This document shows, one piece after another, positions 17,908 through 25,632 of a stretch of DNA of 64,000 nt. The translations under genes and the position numbers were made by a program. The notes under the pieces are model-generated. The model was given only the letters and a program-made list of their open reading frames with translations. It was not told the origin of the DNA and ran no database searches. Within the stretch, counting starts at the first letter, position 1; the number at the start of each line of letters is the position of its first letter. The stretch is from Paenibacillus monticola (GTDB taxonomy: Bacteria > Bacillota > Bacilli > Paenibacillales > Paenibacillaceae). The DNA lies in assembly GCF_009664975.1 (NCBI RefSeq), contig NZ_WJXB01000004.1, positions 62,001 through 126,000 of the forward strand, in the 5' to 3' direction.

Positions 17908-19005
17908 TCAAGAAACGGGAAGCCTAAAATAGCTCTTCAACATCTCATGAACCGCTTCATCCAAGTCAGGGTGAGTCGTCGAGACCAACCATTCGTCAGG
18001 AATGATGAGATAGCTGCCGGAGCTGCTTTTTAAATAACTGTAGATGATCTGAGCTTCGTCAAGCTTATGCCGGCTGAGTTCTTCCCTAACCTCGACCCCT
18101 TGATTCATGAACTGGTCTGTAATGGCAGACTGTATGACGGCATGAAGCTGCTTCGGGTCAGCGCTTTCGGTGTCCAGCTTAGCATGATAGAGGATGACAC
18201 TGCCTTTGATCAGAATAAGCTTGAGGTTATACTCATTCATAGGTTCCAACACAACGATATTCTTGTTCTCTTCAGTGAAGCCGATGACCTTCTCTTTTTG
18301 CAGCAGAGAGCTGACTGCTCCGGTATAGTCCCGGTATTTGGCCGCAGTCTCAAAATCGTATTTCTCCGCAGCCTGACTCATGCGCCACTCCAGATCGCTT
18401 AATATGCTCGTATCCAATCCATGTAGCAGAGCGATAATTCTATCTATGATTTCATTGTATTTCTCCAGAGCTTCCCCGCCTGCGCACATTCCCAGGCATA
18501 AGCCAAGAGCGTGGTTAAGGCAGAGCGTATTCTTGTTACGGGGGCTGCTGCAAAGGATTTTCTGGTTCTCCTTGATGCCTAATACGGCTCTTTCCACGGT
18601 GCTCCTGCTGGTGTAGGGTCCGAAGTATAGGCTGTGCTCATCATCATTGGAGTCATAGGTGACTTCAAGCTGCCGATAAAGTCTGTCCATTCGAACCGCG
18701 ATGTAGGTATAGGCCAACGGATTCTTCATTTTTTTATTGTACATGGGCTTGATCTCTTTAATTAAGTGGCATTCCAGCATAAAGGCCTCAAATTCCGTAT
18801 CGGTGACAATATAATCGAGATCCTTAATGTTTCTTACCAGCTGCTTCACTTTAGGGGAATGCCCGGTGGAGTTGTAGAAATAGGATTGCACTCTTTTCTT
18901 CAGTCGTTTGGCTTTGCCGACATAAATGATATGCCCCAGACTATCCTTCATCAGATATACGCCGGGCGATAAAGGCAGTTCTGCTACCTTTTCTGTTAGA
19001 TTCAT
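17908..19005 (-). CDS. Short UvrC-like GIY-YIG endonuclease
   Basis: About 365 residues against about 600 for UvrC. The GIY-YIG nuclease is intact (GVYLM, IIYVGKAKRLKKR, catalytic Glu in FMLECHLI). It is followed by the UvrC cysteine set, where the last three are CLNHALGLCLGMC with the 7 and 3 spacing of the iron-sulphur ligands, and by a UVR motif (AAEKYDFETAAKYRD). The C-terminal RNase H-like nuclease and HhH region of UvrC are absent, so it should make only the 3' incision, as E. coli Cho does. Start is ATG 19005 with GGAGGTG upstream. The longer frame to 19068 has no ribosome site. Confidence 0.85.
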   Translation of the reverse strand: MNLTEKVAELPLSPGVYLMKDSLGHIIYVGKAKRLKKRVQSYFYNSTGHSPKVKQLVRNIKDLDYIVTDTEFEAFMLECHLIKEIKPMYNKKMKNPLAYTYIAVRMDRLYRQLEVTYDSNDDEHSLYFGPYTSRSTVERAVLGIKENQKILCSSPRNKNTLCLNHALGLCLGMCAGGEALEKYNEIIDRIIALLHGLDTSILSDLEWRMSQAAEKYDFETAAKYRDYTGAVSSLLQKEKVIGFTEENKNIVVLEPMNEYNLKLILIKGSVILYHAKLDTESADPKQLHAVIQSAITDQFMNQGVEVREELSRHKLDEAQIIYSYLKSSSGSYLIIPDEWLVSTTHPDLDEAVHEMLKSYFRLPVS

Positions 19006-19125
19006 AGGAATAGGACACCTCCGCTGCTCACGTTCGGCTAGTAAATTTAGTATAGACGATGGGTCCACGGAGATAAAGAAGTTGATATAGCGGAGTGATT
19101 TAGAAGGGAGGAGTCTACTTCTCTC

Positions 19126-19174
19126 GCAAAAAAATAAAGCAAACTCAGTCGCTTAGACGGAGTTTGCTTTATTT
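19126..19174 (-). terminator. Terminator of the aldo/keto reductase gene
   Basis: Perfect 15-bp arms (19132-19146 with 19160-19174) lie 27 bp after the reductase stop. On the minus strand the stem is followed by a run of T. Confidence 0.85.
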
Positions 19175-19201
19175 GTTCTACAATAAAATAATCTCTTGCA
19201 C

Positions 19202-20119
19202 TTATGGAAGTATATTGCCTGCTGCAAGGAAGATAGCATACCATTCTTCACGAGTAAGCTGAACTTCACTAGCCTTAATGCAATCCTTTAGGCGATCAAT
19301 GTTCATCGTGCCGATGACCGGTTGCATATGTGCCGGATGACGCAAAATCCAAGCGATGGCAATTGTGGTGTTACTTACTTCATATTTGGTGGCAATTTCA
19401 TCAATCTTTTGGTTCAATTCCGGGAATTTGTCGCTTCCCAGGAACACACCTTCAAAGAATCCGTATTGGAACGGCGACCAAGGTTGAATCGTGATATCGT
19501 TCAGTCTACAATAATCCAGAATGAGGCCATCACGGTTAACGGCGGAGTGATTATCCATATTCACATTAAAGCCTTGGGAGATCATATTGGCGTTAGTGAT
19601 ACTTAATTGCAGCTGGTTGGCAACAATCGGTTGTTTCACCGATTTCTGCAGCAGTTGGATCTGCATTGGAGTCTGATTGGATACGCCGAAGTGTCTTACT
19701 TTTCCTGAGCTTTCCAGGATATTAAAGGCTTCTGCTACTTCATCCGGTTCTACCAAGGTATCCGGGCGATGCAGAAGTAGAACATCCAGATATTCGGTTT
19801 TCAGACGCGCCAGAATGTTGTCTACAGACTCCAAGATATGTTCTTTGGAGAAGTCGAACATTCCTTTGCGAATGCCGCATTTGGATTGCAGGATAATCTT
19901 TTCACGAATATTGGCATTCATATGGATGGCATCTGCGAATATTTCCTCACAGGCCCCAGCGCCGTATATATCTGCATGGTCGAAGAAATTGGCACCTTCG
20001 TCCAAGGCAGTTTGAATAAATTGTTCAGCCTCGGCTTTCTCAAGCGAATTAATACGCATGCAGCCGACTGCTACAACTGGCACCTCTAATGTGCTGGTAC
20101 CTAGTTTCATTGTCTTCAT
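19202..20119 (-). CDS. Aldo/keto reductase, YdhF-like
   Basis: About 305 residues, a complete (beta/alpha)8 NAD(P)H-dependent oxidoreductase. The catalytic tetrad can be followed: Asp in FFDHADIYG, Tyr in the same motif, Lys in LQSKCGI and His in LLHRPD. The C-terminal cofactor site is present as WILRHPAHMQPVIGTMN. The overall order resembles E. coli YdhF. The chosen ATG (20119) has AAGGAGG 9 bp before it; the upstream extension to 20176 is unlikely. Single-gene unit with its own terminator. Substrate unknown. Confidence 0.9.
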   Translation of the reverse strand: MKTMKLGTSTLEVPVVAVGCMRINSLEKAEAEQFIQTALDEGANFFDHADIYGAGACEEIFADAIHMNANIREKIILQSKCGIRKGMFDFSKEHILESVDNILARLKTEYLDVLLLHRPDTLVEPDEVAEAFNILESSGKVRHFGVSNQTPMQIQLLQKSVKQPIVANQLQLSITNANMISQGFNVNMDNHSAVNRDGLILDYCRLNDITIQPWSPFQYGFFEGVFLGSDKFPELNQKIDEIATKYEVSNTTIAIAWILRHPAHMQPVIGTMNIDRLKDCIKASEVQLTREEWYAIFLAAGNILP

Positions 20120-20304
20120 GAATAACGTCCTCCTTAGTGATTGGGTAATCCGGTTTGCAGATGTAGAAGAATTCAAGAAAAGTATAACTGAATAAATACG
20201 CTTACGTAAGTGGTGAAATATTATATAGTAAGTGAAAGGAATGTTACTAAGGAATTATATTGCCTTTATATCACCAGATTTATGTATAAAGAAAGGGTGA
20301 GCTT

Positions 20305-20877
20305 ATGAGGAAAATTATCGTATTTAACAGTATGTCTCTAGATGGTTATTATACAGGACCCAATGGAGAAATCGATTGGTTTATCCATGACCCCGAGGTC
20401 GACAAAACCTCACATGAGCTGATGAATCCGGACACGATATTATTTGGCAGAGCAACCTATCAGATGTTTGAGAGCTATTGGCCCCATGTCGCCAGAAATT
20501 CCAACGCTCCCGAAGGAGCCCGGCGAATGGCAGAGGAATTGAATCAGATGACTAAGGTGGTATTCTCCACAACGCTGACCGAAGTAACCTGGGAGAACTC
20601 CAAGCTGTTACACGACAATCTAGCAGAAGAAGTACGAAAGTTAAAGACAGACGAAGGTGCGGATATTACGATATTTGGCAGCGGTACACTCGTGCAGCAG
20701 CTTGCGCAGGAAGGTTTGATTGATGAATACTTGCTCCTTGTCATGCCAGTTGTTGTGGGTGGGGGCAAGCTGCTTTTTAAAGATGTCCAGAGAACTAAGC
20801 TTGTACTGCTAGAAACAAAGAGCTTCAAGTCAGGAGTAGCCCTGCTTCATTATAGAATTGGACAAGATGTCGGATGA
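20305..20877 (+). CDS. Dihydrofolate reductase family (RibD C-terminal-like) protein
   Basis: 190 residues. It starts with KIIVFNSMSLDGYYTGP and has ILFGRATYQMFESYW and the nucleotide-binding IFGSGTLVQQLAQEGLIDEYLL, the usual marks of the YwjB/YyaP-like DHFR branch rather than of true folate enzymes. It probably reduces a pterin or pyrimidine-like compound with NADPH. The last codons overlap the start of the next gene as ATGA, so the two are co-translated. Confidence 0.88.
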   Translation: MRKIIVFNSMSLDGYYTGPNGEIDWFIHDPEVDKTSHELMNPDTILFGRATYQMFESYWPHVARNSNAPEGARRMAEELNQMTKVVFSTTLTEVTWENSKLLHDNLAEEVRKLKTDEGADITIFGSGTLVQQLAQEGLIDEYLLLVMPVVVGGGKLLFKDVQRTKLVLLETKSFKSGVALLHYRIGQDVG

Positions 20878-21755
20878 ATTCCATTCAGGAAATCATTGGA
20901 AAGTTTAAGCTCAATGTCCTGCATATAGCCGAGGTTCCTGAGTCGTATAGTTCTGAAGTATATAAGCTTACGCTTGTGGACCAAGAAGACGTCTATGTGA
21001 AGATCCCTTTTAATAAGGACAAATTATTTCGTGAATATGAGATGTTGGAAAAGTTAACAGGGATTATCCCCGTTCCGAAGGTGCTGGACATTTGGGATGG
21101 AGACGACAGGACTGCGGGTGCATTGCTTTTGTCAGCCATTGAGGGCATGCCTTGCACTGGTGTGGTGGATCAGCAGCTTGCGTATCAAATCGGGGTGGTT
21201 CATGCCAAGCTGCACAATGTGACTATGCCGGGTTATGGTGTTCAAGAAACTGCGGGGTTCAGAACGCTTGAAGATAATAATTGGAGATTATATATAAAAG
21301 GTAATTTTGAGAAGTGGCAGGAACCTTGTCAGGAAATCCTCAAGCCTGAGTTATTTGCGAAATGTGTGGCTCACTTTGACGGTGTATTTGCAGCTTTACC
21401 CGAGCCTGACGGCCCTTGTGTCGTACATATGGATTTCCGGCCTGGCAATATCTTAATCAAAGATAACCAAGTCGTAGGGATCATTGATTACGAGAGTGCG
21501 CGTGCGGGTTCCTCGGAAATTGATTTTACCAAAATCAATACATATGTTTGGGAAGTAGACCCGCGCGTGAAGCTGCCTTATCTGCAAGGATATGAAACCA
21601 TTCGTCCTCTGCTGGATCTGGAGAGAGTATTACCGTTTTATAGTTTCTATGATGCTTTCTGTGCGGTGGCTTGGTGCAGGAAAAGAGGGCTCGAAAAAAA
21701 TAAAGCGTATCTCCAGGAAAGTTTATCTGTTTTGGAGAAGTTGGTAGGTGATTGA
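20874..21755 (+). CDS. Aminoglycoside phosphotransferase (APH) family kinase
   Basis: 293 residues with protein-kinase-like fold. The catalytic loop HMDFRPGNILI has the general-base Asp, and IIDYESARAG carries the metal-binding Asp; a nucleotide-site lysine lies in YVKIPF. Members phosphorylate antibiotics, homoserine, fructosamines or other small molecules, so the substrate cannot be assigned. It overlaps the DHFR-like gene by 4 bp. Confidence 0.85.
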   Translation: MNSIQEIIGKFKLNVLHIAEVPESYSSEVYKLTLVDQEDVYVKIPFNKDKLFREYEMLEKLTGIIPVPKVLDIWDGDDRTAGALLLSAIEGMPCTGVVDQQLAYQIGVVHAKLHNVTMPGYGVQETAGFRTLEDNNWRLYIKGNFEKWQEPCQEILKPELFAKCVAHFDGVFAALPEPDGPCVVHMDFRPGNILIKDNQVVGIIDYESARAGSSEIDFTKINTYVWEVDPRVKLPYLQGYETIRPLLDLERVLPFYSFYDAFCAVAWCRKRGLEKNKAYLQESLSVLEKLVGD

Positions 21756-21773
21756 CGGATATTCGTACCTTTT

Positions 21774-21821
21774 GAAAAAAAGGCGATCTTGCCCCAGTTG
21801 AACTTGGGTGGGATCGCCTTT
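21774..21821 (-). terminator. Terminator of tlp
   Basis: A 10-bp perfect stem (21779-21788 with 21812-21821) has a T-run on the minus strand, directly after the tlp stop. It may also slow plus-strand readthrough from the APH gene. Confidence 0.8.
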
Positions 21822-21827
21822 GTACCA

Positions 21828-22052
21828 CTACTCCTCTGAATGCGCGGCTTCGTCCTTCACTTCCTCCCGAAAACCTTTGATGCTCTCCCTGCGCCGTTCA
21901 TTCTTGTCTTCGATTTGGCTACGCTTCTCACTGCTGATTTCAGAGGAGAATTCTTCTAAATAATCCTCAGCTTCATCTAGATTCCGCAGTGTATCCTGAA
22001 TACTGTTCTGCAAATGCTCGACATTATCTGCCCGATTATCCGGTTTTGCCAT
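21828..22052 (-). CDS. tlp: Small acid-soluble spore protein Tlp
   Basis: 74 residues, highly charged and helical. The tail NERRRESIKGFREEVKDEAA and the head DNRADNVEHLQ match the Tlp family of spore core proteins known from Bacillus, made in the forespore under SigG. AGGAGG lies 9 bp before the ATG. It is strong evidence that the organism sporulates. The gene is monocistronic with a terminator just behind it. Confidence 0.9.
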   Translation of the reverse strand: MAKPDNRADNVEHLQNSIQDTLRNLDEAEDYLEEFSSEISSEKRSQIEDKNERRRESIKGFREEVKDEAAHSEE

Positions 22053-22227
22053 TCGAGTATCGCCTCCTGATAGTTGAAGCGCCGCTTAAGTGCGCTAATC
22101 ATTAGCCTGAGCGTTAGCGGAGGATATTATGCACGAACGGGGGCAGTCCCATTTTATAGCGTTTGTCAATATGAAAAGACTATGGCAGAATATATAAGAA
22201 CTAACAATAACGAATGGAGAATTGCTG

Positions 22228-22569
22228 ATGATTGATTTACCCCATTGCCCGAAATGTAACTCAGAATATACTTATGAAGATGGGAGCTTGTTGGTCTGCC
22301 CGGAATGTGCCCATGAATGGACAGCAGGAGCAGATACAACAACCAGTGAAGATACTAAGATAATCAAGGATGCGAATGGAAATGTCTTAACCGATGGTGA
22401 CTCTATAACCGTAATCAAAGACCTTAAAGTCAAAGGCACTTCATTAGTTGTCAAAATAGGGACAAAAGTGAAAAACATCCGTTTGATTGATGGAGATCAT
22501 GATATTGATTGTAAAATTGATGGTTTTGGAGCTATGAAACTGAAATCCGAATTTGTGAAAAAGATATAA
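22228..22569 (+). CDS. yjdM: PhnA/YjdM family zinc-ribbon protein
   Basis: 113 residues. The N-terminal zinc ribbon has CPKC and CPEC pairs (residues 7-30) and the C-terminal beta barrel contains [15 protein letters not shown] and the charged [13 protein letters not shown], the pattern of PhnA (alkylphosphonate-linked in E. coli only by old nomenclature). Start ATG 22228 follows GGAGA by 7 bp; the TTG at 22222 is less likely. Role uncertain. Confidence 0.88.
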   Translation: MIDLPHCPKCNSEYTYEDGSLLVCPECAHEWTAGADTTTSEDTKIIKDANGNVLTDGDSITVIKDLKVKGTSLVVKIGTKVKNIRLIDGDHDIDCKIDGFGAMKLKSEFVKKI

Positions 22570-22585
22570 GTGAAAGGACCTTGTG

Positions 22586-22622
22586 ACAGCCCTAGCTTGT
22601 AAGTGAAGCTGGGGCTGTTTTT
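22586..22622 (+). terminator. Terminator of the PhnA-like gene
   Basis: Arms ACAGCCCTAGCTT (22586-22598) and 22606-22618 pair with one wobble and are followed by TTTTT. Confidence 0.75.
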
Positions 22623-22820
22623 GCCATATAACTTTACTGAAGCGTAAACATCCGTGTAAATCTCGGATGGTTTTTTTCTGGTTAGGGCTAGGAAGCATCT
22701 TTGCTTCCAATTCGAACTGCTGGCGCATTATGTTACACTAAAGATATGATAACCCCACTGAATTGGGGATGCTAACTACAATTAAGGATGGACCACTATA
22801 ACAGCTATGGGGGTATGGAT

Positions 22821-23675
22821 ATGACAGAAATTAGCTACACCACCTCGCATCTTGAGACACCAGAACAGCTGCATGTTGCGCTTGCCGAAATCGCGAAGTG
22901 GGAGAAGGATCAGCATAAACTAATGATCTGGGATCGCCTTTCCCGCCTTCCCTTCAAGCTGCTGGATAAGATTACACCACAAATTATTCATGAGAAAATA
23001 GGCCTGCTGCTCGACGAGCTGGGGAGTTATATTCAGAACGGCGGAAACTACCTGGTCTCTCAGGGTAGAGTAGGTAACCTTGTGGCTGCTCACAGTCGTG
23101 CGCAGGGAGGACTGAATAGCGGTCCCTTTCCCCTGGCGGTGATGAATTCGGCAGCACTTCAGCTCTCCCATAGCCGCCGGAACATCGCAACCGCGCAGGG
23201 AGCGACCACAGGCTTTGGCGGCCTATTCACACTTGCGGCGGATATTCCCGCCATTCTAGGTCTGTCGCTAAAGGTTATTCAAGAGATCGGCCTCTGTTAT
23301 GGTTACGATCCTAAGGAAAAAGCGGAACGGATATTCACGGTGAAGGTCATGCAGTTTGCCTCCTCGGATATCGTGGGTAAGCGGGCGATTCTGGAAGAAT
23401 TGAATCTGCAAGCTGGCGGAGATGGGGATATCTCTAACGGGACAAGCACCGCTGTATCGAAGATACAGGGCTGGAGAGAAGTGGTTACCATGTACCGCGA
23501 CAATTGGGGCTGGAAGAAGTTGCTGCAGACTATTCCAGTGGCTGGGATGTTCTTTGGTGCTTACACCAATCGAAAGGCATTGGAGGATGTCGCCGAGGCC
23601 GCGCGTATGTTATATCGGAAGCGAAGAATCCTGGAAAGATTGGCGCAGATCCAGAGCAAGCAGAGTGAATTATAG
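22821..23675 (+). CDS. EcsC family protein
   Basis: About 284 residues. The body has the EcsC-family features: a Gly/Ala-rich membrane-associated segment GFGGLFTLAADIPAILGLSLKVIQEIG near residues 135-160, an ICYGYDPKEKAER-like continuation, and a C-terminal GMFFGAYTNRKALEDVAEAARMLYRKR. In Bacillus EcsC belongs to the ecs locus but its role is unclear; here no ecsAB accompany it. In-frame ATGs at 22788, 22815 and 22821 exist; 22821 is preferred because GGGGGT sits 7 bp before it. It lies 30 bp upstream of rlmH. Confidence 0.85.
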   Translation: MTEISYTTSHLETPEQLHVALAEIAKWEKDQHKLMIWDRLSRLPFKLLDKITPQIIHEKIGLLLDELGSYIQNGGNYLVSQGRVGNLVAAHSRAQGGLNSGPFPLAVMNSAALQLSHSRRNIATAQGATTGFGGLFTLAADIPAILGLSLKVIQEIGLCYGYDPKEKAERIFTVKVMQFASSDIVGKRAILEELNLQAGGDGDISNGTSTAVSKIQGWREVVTMYRDNWGWKKLLQTIPVAGMFFGAYTNRKALEDVAEAARMLYRKRRILERLAQIQSKQSEL

Positions 23676-23705
23676 AGCTACAGAAGTTATCAGACGGAGG
23701 CATAT

Positions 23706-24185
23706 ATGTTTATTCAAATTATTGGCGTAGGCAAATTAAAAGAGAAGTATTTGGTGGATGGCATCGCGGAGTATGCCAAACGGCTGACACCATACCTCAA
23801 GTTCCAGATCATAGAGGTGGCAGATGAAAAAGCTCCCGACTCGATGAGCGAAGCCGAGGTCGCTATTGTAAAGGCACGCGAGGGCGAACGCATCCTCGCG
23901 CATATCAAGAGCGAGGCGCATGTCATTGCGCTCGCGATCGACGGCAAGCTCTGGAGCTCGGAAGAGCTTGCCGCCGAAATTGACCGACTCGGCACCTACG
24001 GGACGAGCCATGTCGTCTTCATCATCGGAGGGAGCCACGGGCTCTCCGACGACGTACTGCGCCGCGCGCAGCAGCGCATGAGCTTCGGGCGCATGACGCT
24101 GCCCCACCAGCTCATGCGCCTGGTCCTCACCGAGCAGATTTATCGCGCGGTGAAGATTAATCGGGGGGAACCGTACCATAAGTGA
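23706..24185 (+). CDS. rlmH: 23S rRNA pseudouridine-1915 N3-methyltransferase RlmH
   Basis: 159 residues, the exact family length. It is a SPOUT methyltransferase that uses S-adenosylmethionine on 70S ribosomes; the knot shows as [13 protein letters not shown] and the conserved end as [17 protein letters not shown] then RGEPYHK. The last codons form the attachment-like sequence GAACCGTACCATAAGTGA (24168-24185), and the coding sequence ends with it. In staphylococci the same gene (orfX) is the integration target of SCC elements. GGAGG precedes the ATG. The local base composition is clearly higher in GC than the island that follows. Confidence 0.97.
   Translation: MFIQIIGVGKLKEKYLVDGIAEYAKRLTPYLKFQIIEVADEKAPDSMSEAEVAIVKAREGERILAHIKSEAHVIALAIDGKLWSSEELAAEIDRLGTYGTSHVVFIIGGSHGLSDDVLRRAQQRMSFGRMTLPHQLMRLVLTEQIYRAVKINRGEPYHK
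24168..24185 (+). repeat. att site 1, in the 3' end of rlmH
   Basis: GAACCGTACCATAAGTGA, encoding the final EPYHK and stop of rlmH. This is the likely original chromosomal target. Its core CATAAGT and surrounding bases are close to the staphylococcal SCC site at the same position in the same gene. Confidence 0.75.
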
Positions 24186-24238
24186 CGCGAATTTTATGCA
24201 GGAAGAGAGTCGTTGAGCTAAATTATTAGGAGGTAAGA

Positions 24239-24979
24239 ATGAACAGATTTGCGATATTTGGATATGACCCGGGTGGTATGGAATATCGAAATGGTGCTGC
24301 TGTATTAATTCTGTGTAGCAAAATGAGAGTACAGGGTATGCACTTAAAGGCAACGCAATCCGTTAATGAAACATTGGATTTTTACCGAGATACATTAAAA
24401 ATTTATCCTGATAATATAGAAGTGTTAGGAGTAGGATCAGATACTTGTTTAAGTTGGGCGACAATAGCAGGTGGAAGTCGTCCGATGGATATTTATTTGA
24501 GAAGTAGGTATGGAGTAAATGTACAATCGCCCAATAGTTTACAGGGGGCGATGCTTACACAAGGGATGAGTATGGCTATAAAGGTTTGTGAGGCATATGG
24601 GAACGCTACATTTATATTAAACGAGAGTCATCCTAAAGTAGGTTATTATGCAGAATTTAATAAACCTTATAACTACAATTTAGGTATGTGGTGGGATCTA
24701 ATCGGACTAATTAGTAAATATAATCGTAATATTATTAACAGTGATTATATAGAAAGCATTCCCAATGCATTTTTCGACCAAAACCAATTTAAAATAATTT
24801 ATGATAATGATCATGTTTGGGATGCGCTGTTTGCTGCTTTTACAGTAGTGAATTACAGGTTCAATCCGACAAAACAGAGAATTAATGATTTAATGATAGA
24901 TACAAAAACAAATAGTACATACACAGATTTGGTGATACCGACCGACACGAAGGAATATGCACACTATTATTGGATATAG
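24239..24979 (+). CDS. DUF429-like predicted RNase H-fold protein
   Basis: 246 residues. The arrangement suggests the DUF429 branch of RNase H-fold predicted nucleases: an initial strand with Asp in IFGYDPGG, a second acidic patch GVGSDTCLSW near residue 67, ESHPKVGY near 130 and a final DHVWDALFAAFTV where DALAA is typical. The similarity is moderate and the enzyme activity unproven. It is the first gene after the rlmH site, is AT-rich unlike rlmH, and has AGGAGGT 6 bp before the ATG. Confidence 0.5.
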   Translation: MNRFAIFGYDPGGMEYRNGAAVLILCSKMRVQGMHLKATQSVNETLDFYRDTLKIYPDNIEVLGVGSDTCLSWATIAGGSRPMDIYLRSRYGVNVQSPNSLQGAMLTQGMSMAIKVCEAYGNATFILNESHPKVGYYAEFNKPYNYNLGMWWDLIGLISKYNRNIINSDYIESIPNAFFDQNQFKIIYDNDHVWDALFAAFTVVNYRFNPTKQRINDLMIDTKTNSTYTDLVIPTDTKEYAHYYWI

Positions 24980-25147
24980 GTGCTTTATCATGATTGGCTG
25001 GAAGTTGTTGAGGAGGTACTAAAGAGTCACTTATATATGATTGTTGAAAAAATTTAAAAACATGTGTTTAGTAGACAGGAAAAGCCATTCCTTTTGCAGG
25101 AGTATGGTCCAATTGCTTTTTCCAATGTTGCTCCACGACTTTTATAA

Positions 25148-25432
25148 GGCAACTACGTCTGCCCGTGCACTCGCGGCTGTTGGCATAACGGAAACAATCA
25201 TCATCGTTGCAATTATGCTTTTAGCATCGTTCTTGTAGTGGCTGACAGTATTGAAGCGTGGTTTTTCCAACATGTTCGAGAGATAGTAACCAACCCTACG
25301 TTACTCAAAGAAGTTATCGCGGCAGTGAATGCCAAAAAGAATACAGAGCGCAAGCCGCGGGAAGATGCACGAAAATGGTTAGAAAAGGAACAGAGTCGAA
25401 GGGAATTGGTAAAAGCCAATCCCCTTATATAA
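25148..25432 (+). pseudogene. Remnant of a large serine recombinase C-terminus
   Basis: An open frame from 25148 (GTG at 25238 is the only candidate start) gives a Cys-containing, zinc-ribbon-like segment followed by ADSIEAWFFQHV, REIVTNPTLLKEV and a charged coiled-coil tail. This is the pattern after the zinc ribbon in large serine recombinases, the class that includes Ccr enzymes. The catalytic and DNA-binding domains are missing. It ends 22 bp before att site 2, the place expected for a recombinase gene next to its site. A 65-codon frame that overlaps its beginning (25041-25238) has no recognisable homology. Confidence 0.5.
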
Positions 25433-25453
25433 GCCCGATAACTCCGTTAAGGT

Positions 25454-25471
25454 GGACCGTATCATAAGCGA
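25454..25471 (+). repeat. att site 2
   Basis: GGACCGTATCATAAGCGA, 15 of 18 identical to the rlmH end. It lies 22 bp after the recombinase remnant and before the GTPase-helicase block. Confidence 0.7.
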
Positions 25472-25515
25472 AGTCGTATGTTCAAAAACATCGTGAAATT
25501 TAGTTTTCCTCCTTC

Positions 25516-25558
25516 GTGCATTTAATTTTTAAAATGTTCAAAGATGAACATTTTGCAC
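25516..25558. promoter_or_regulatory. Dyad upstream of the putative defence operon
   Basis: AAAATGTTCA (25531-25540) and TGAACATTTT (25545-25554) are perfect arms around AAGA, extended by GTGCA/TGCAC outside. It ends 75 bp before the TTG start of the GTPase-like gene. An operator or attenuator for the operon is plausible; the regulator is not encoded beside it. Confidence 0.45.
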
Positions 25559-25632
25559 CAAAAGACTTGTCATTATTTGTAACTAGGTGTAATATCCACA
25601 TTGAATAAGTGTGTTGGAGGGGGTTATTTAAA

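Noticed and set aside
25041..25238. 65-codon frame with hydrophobic end
   Set aside because: It overlaps the recombinase remnant in another frame and lacks a ribosome site.
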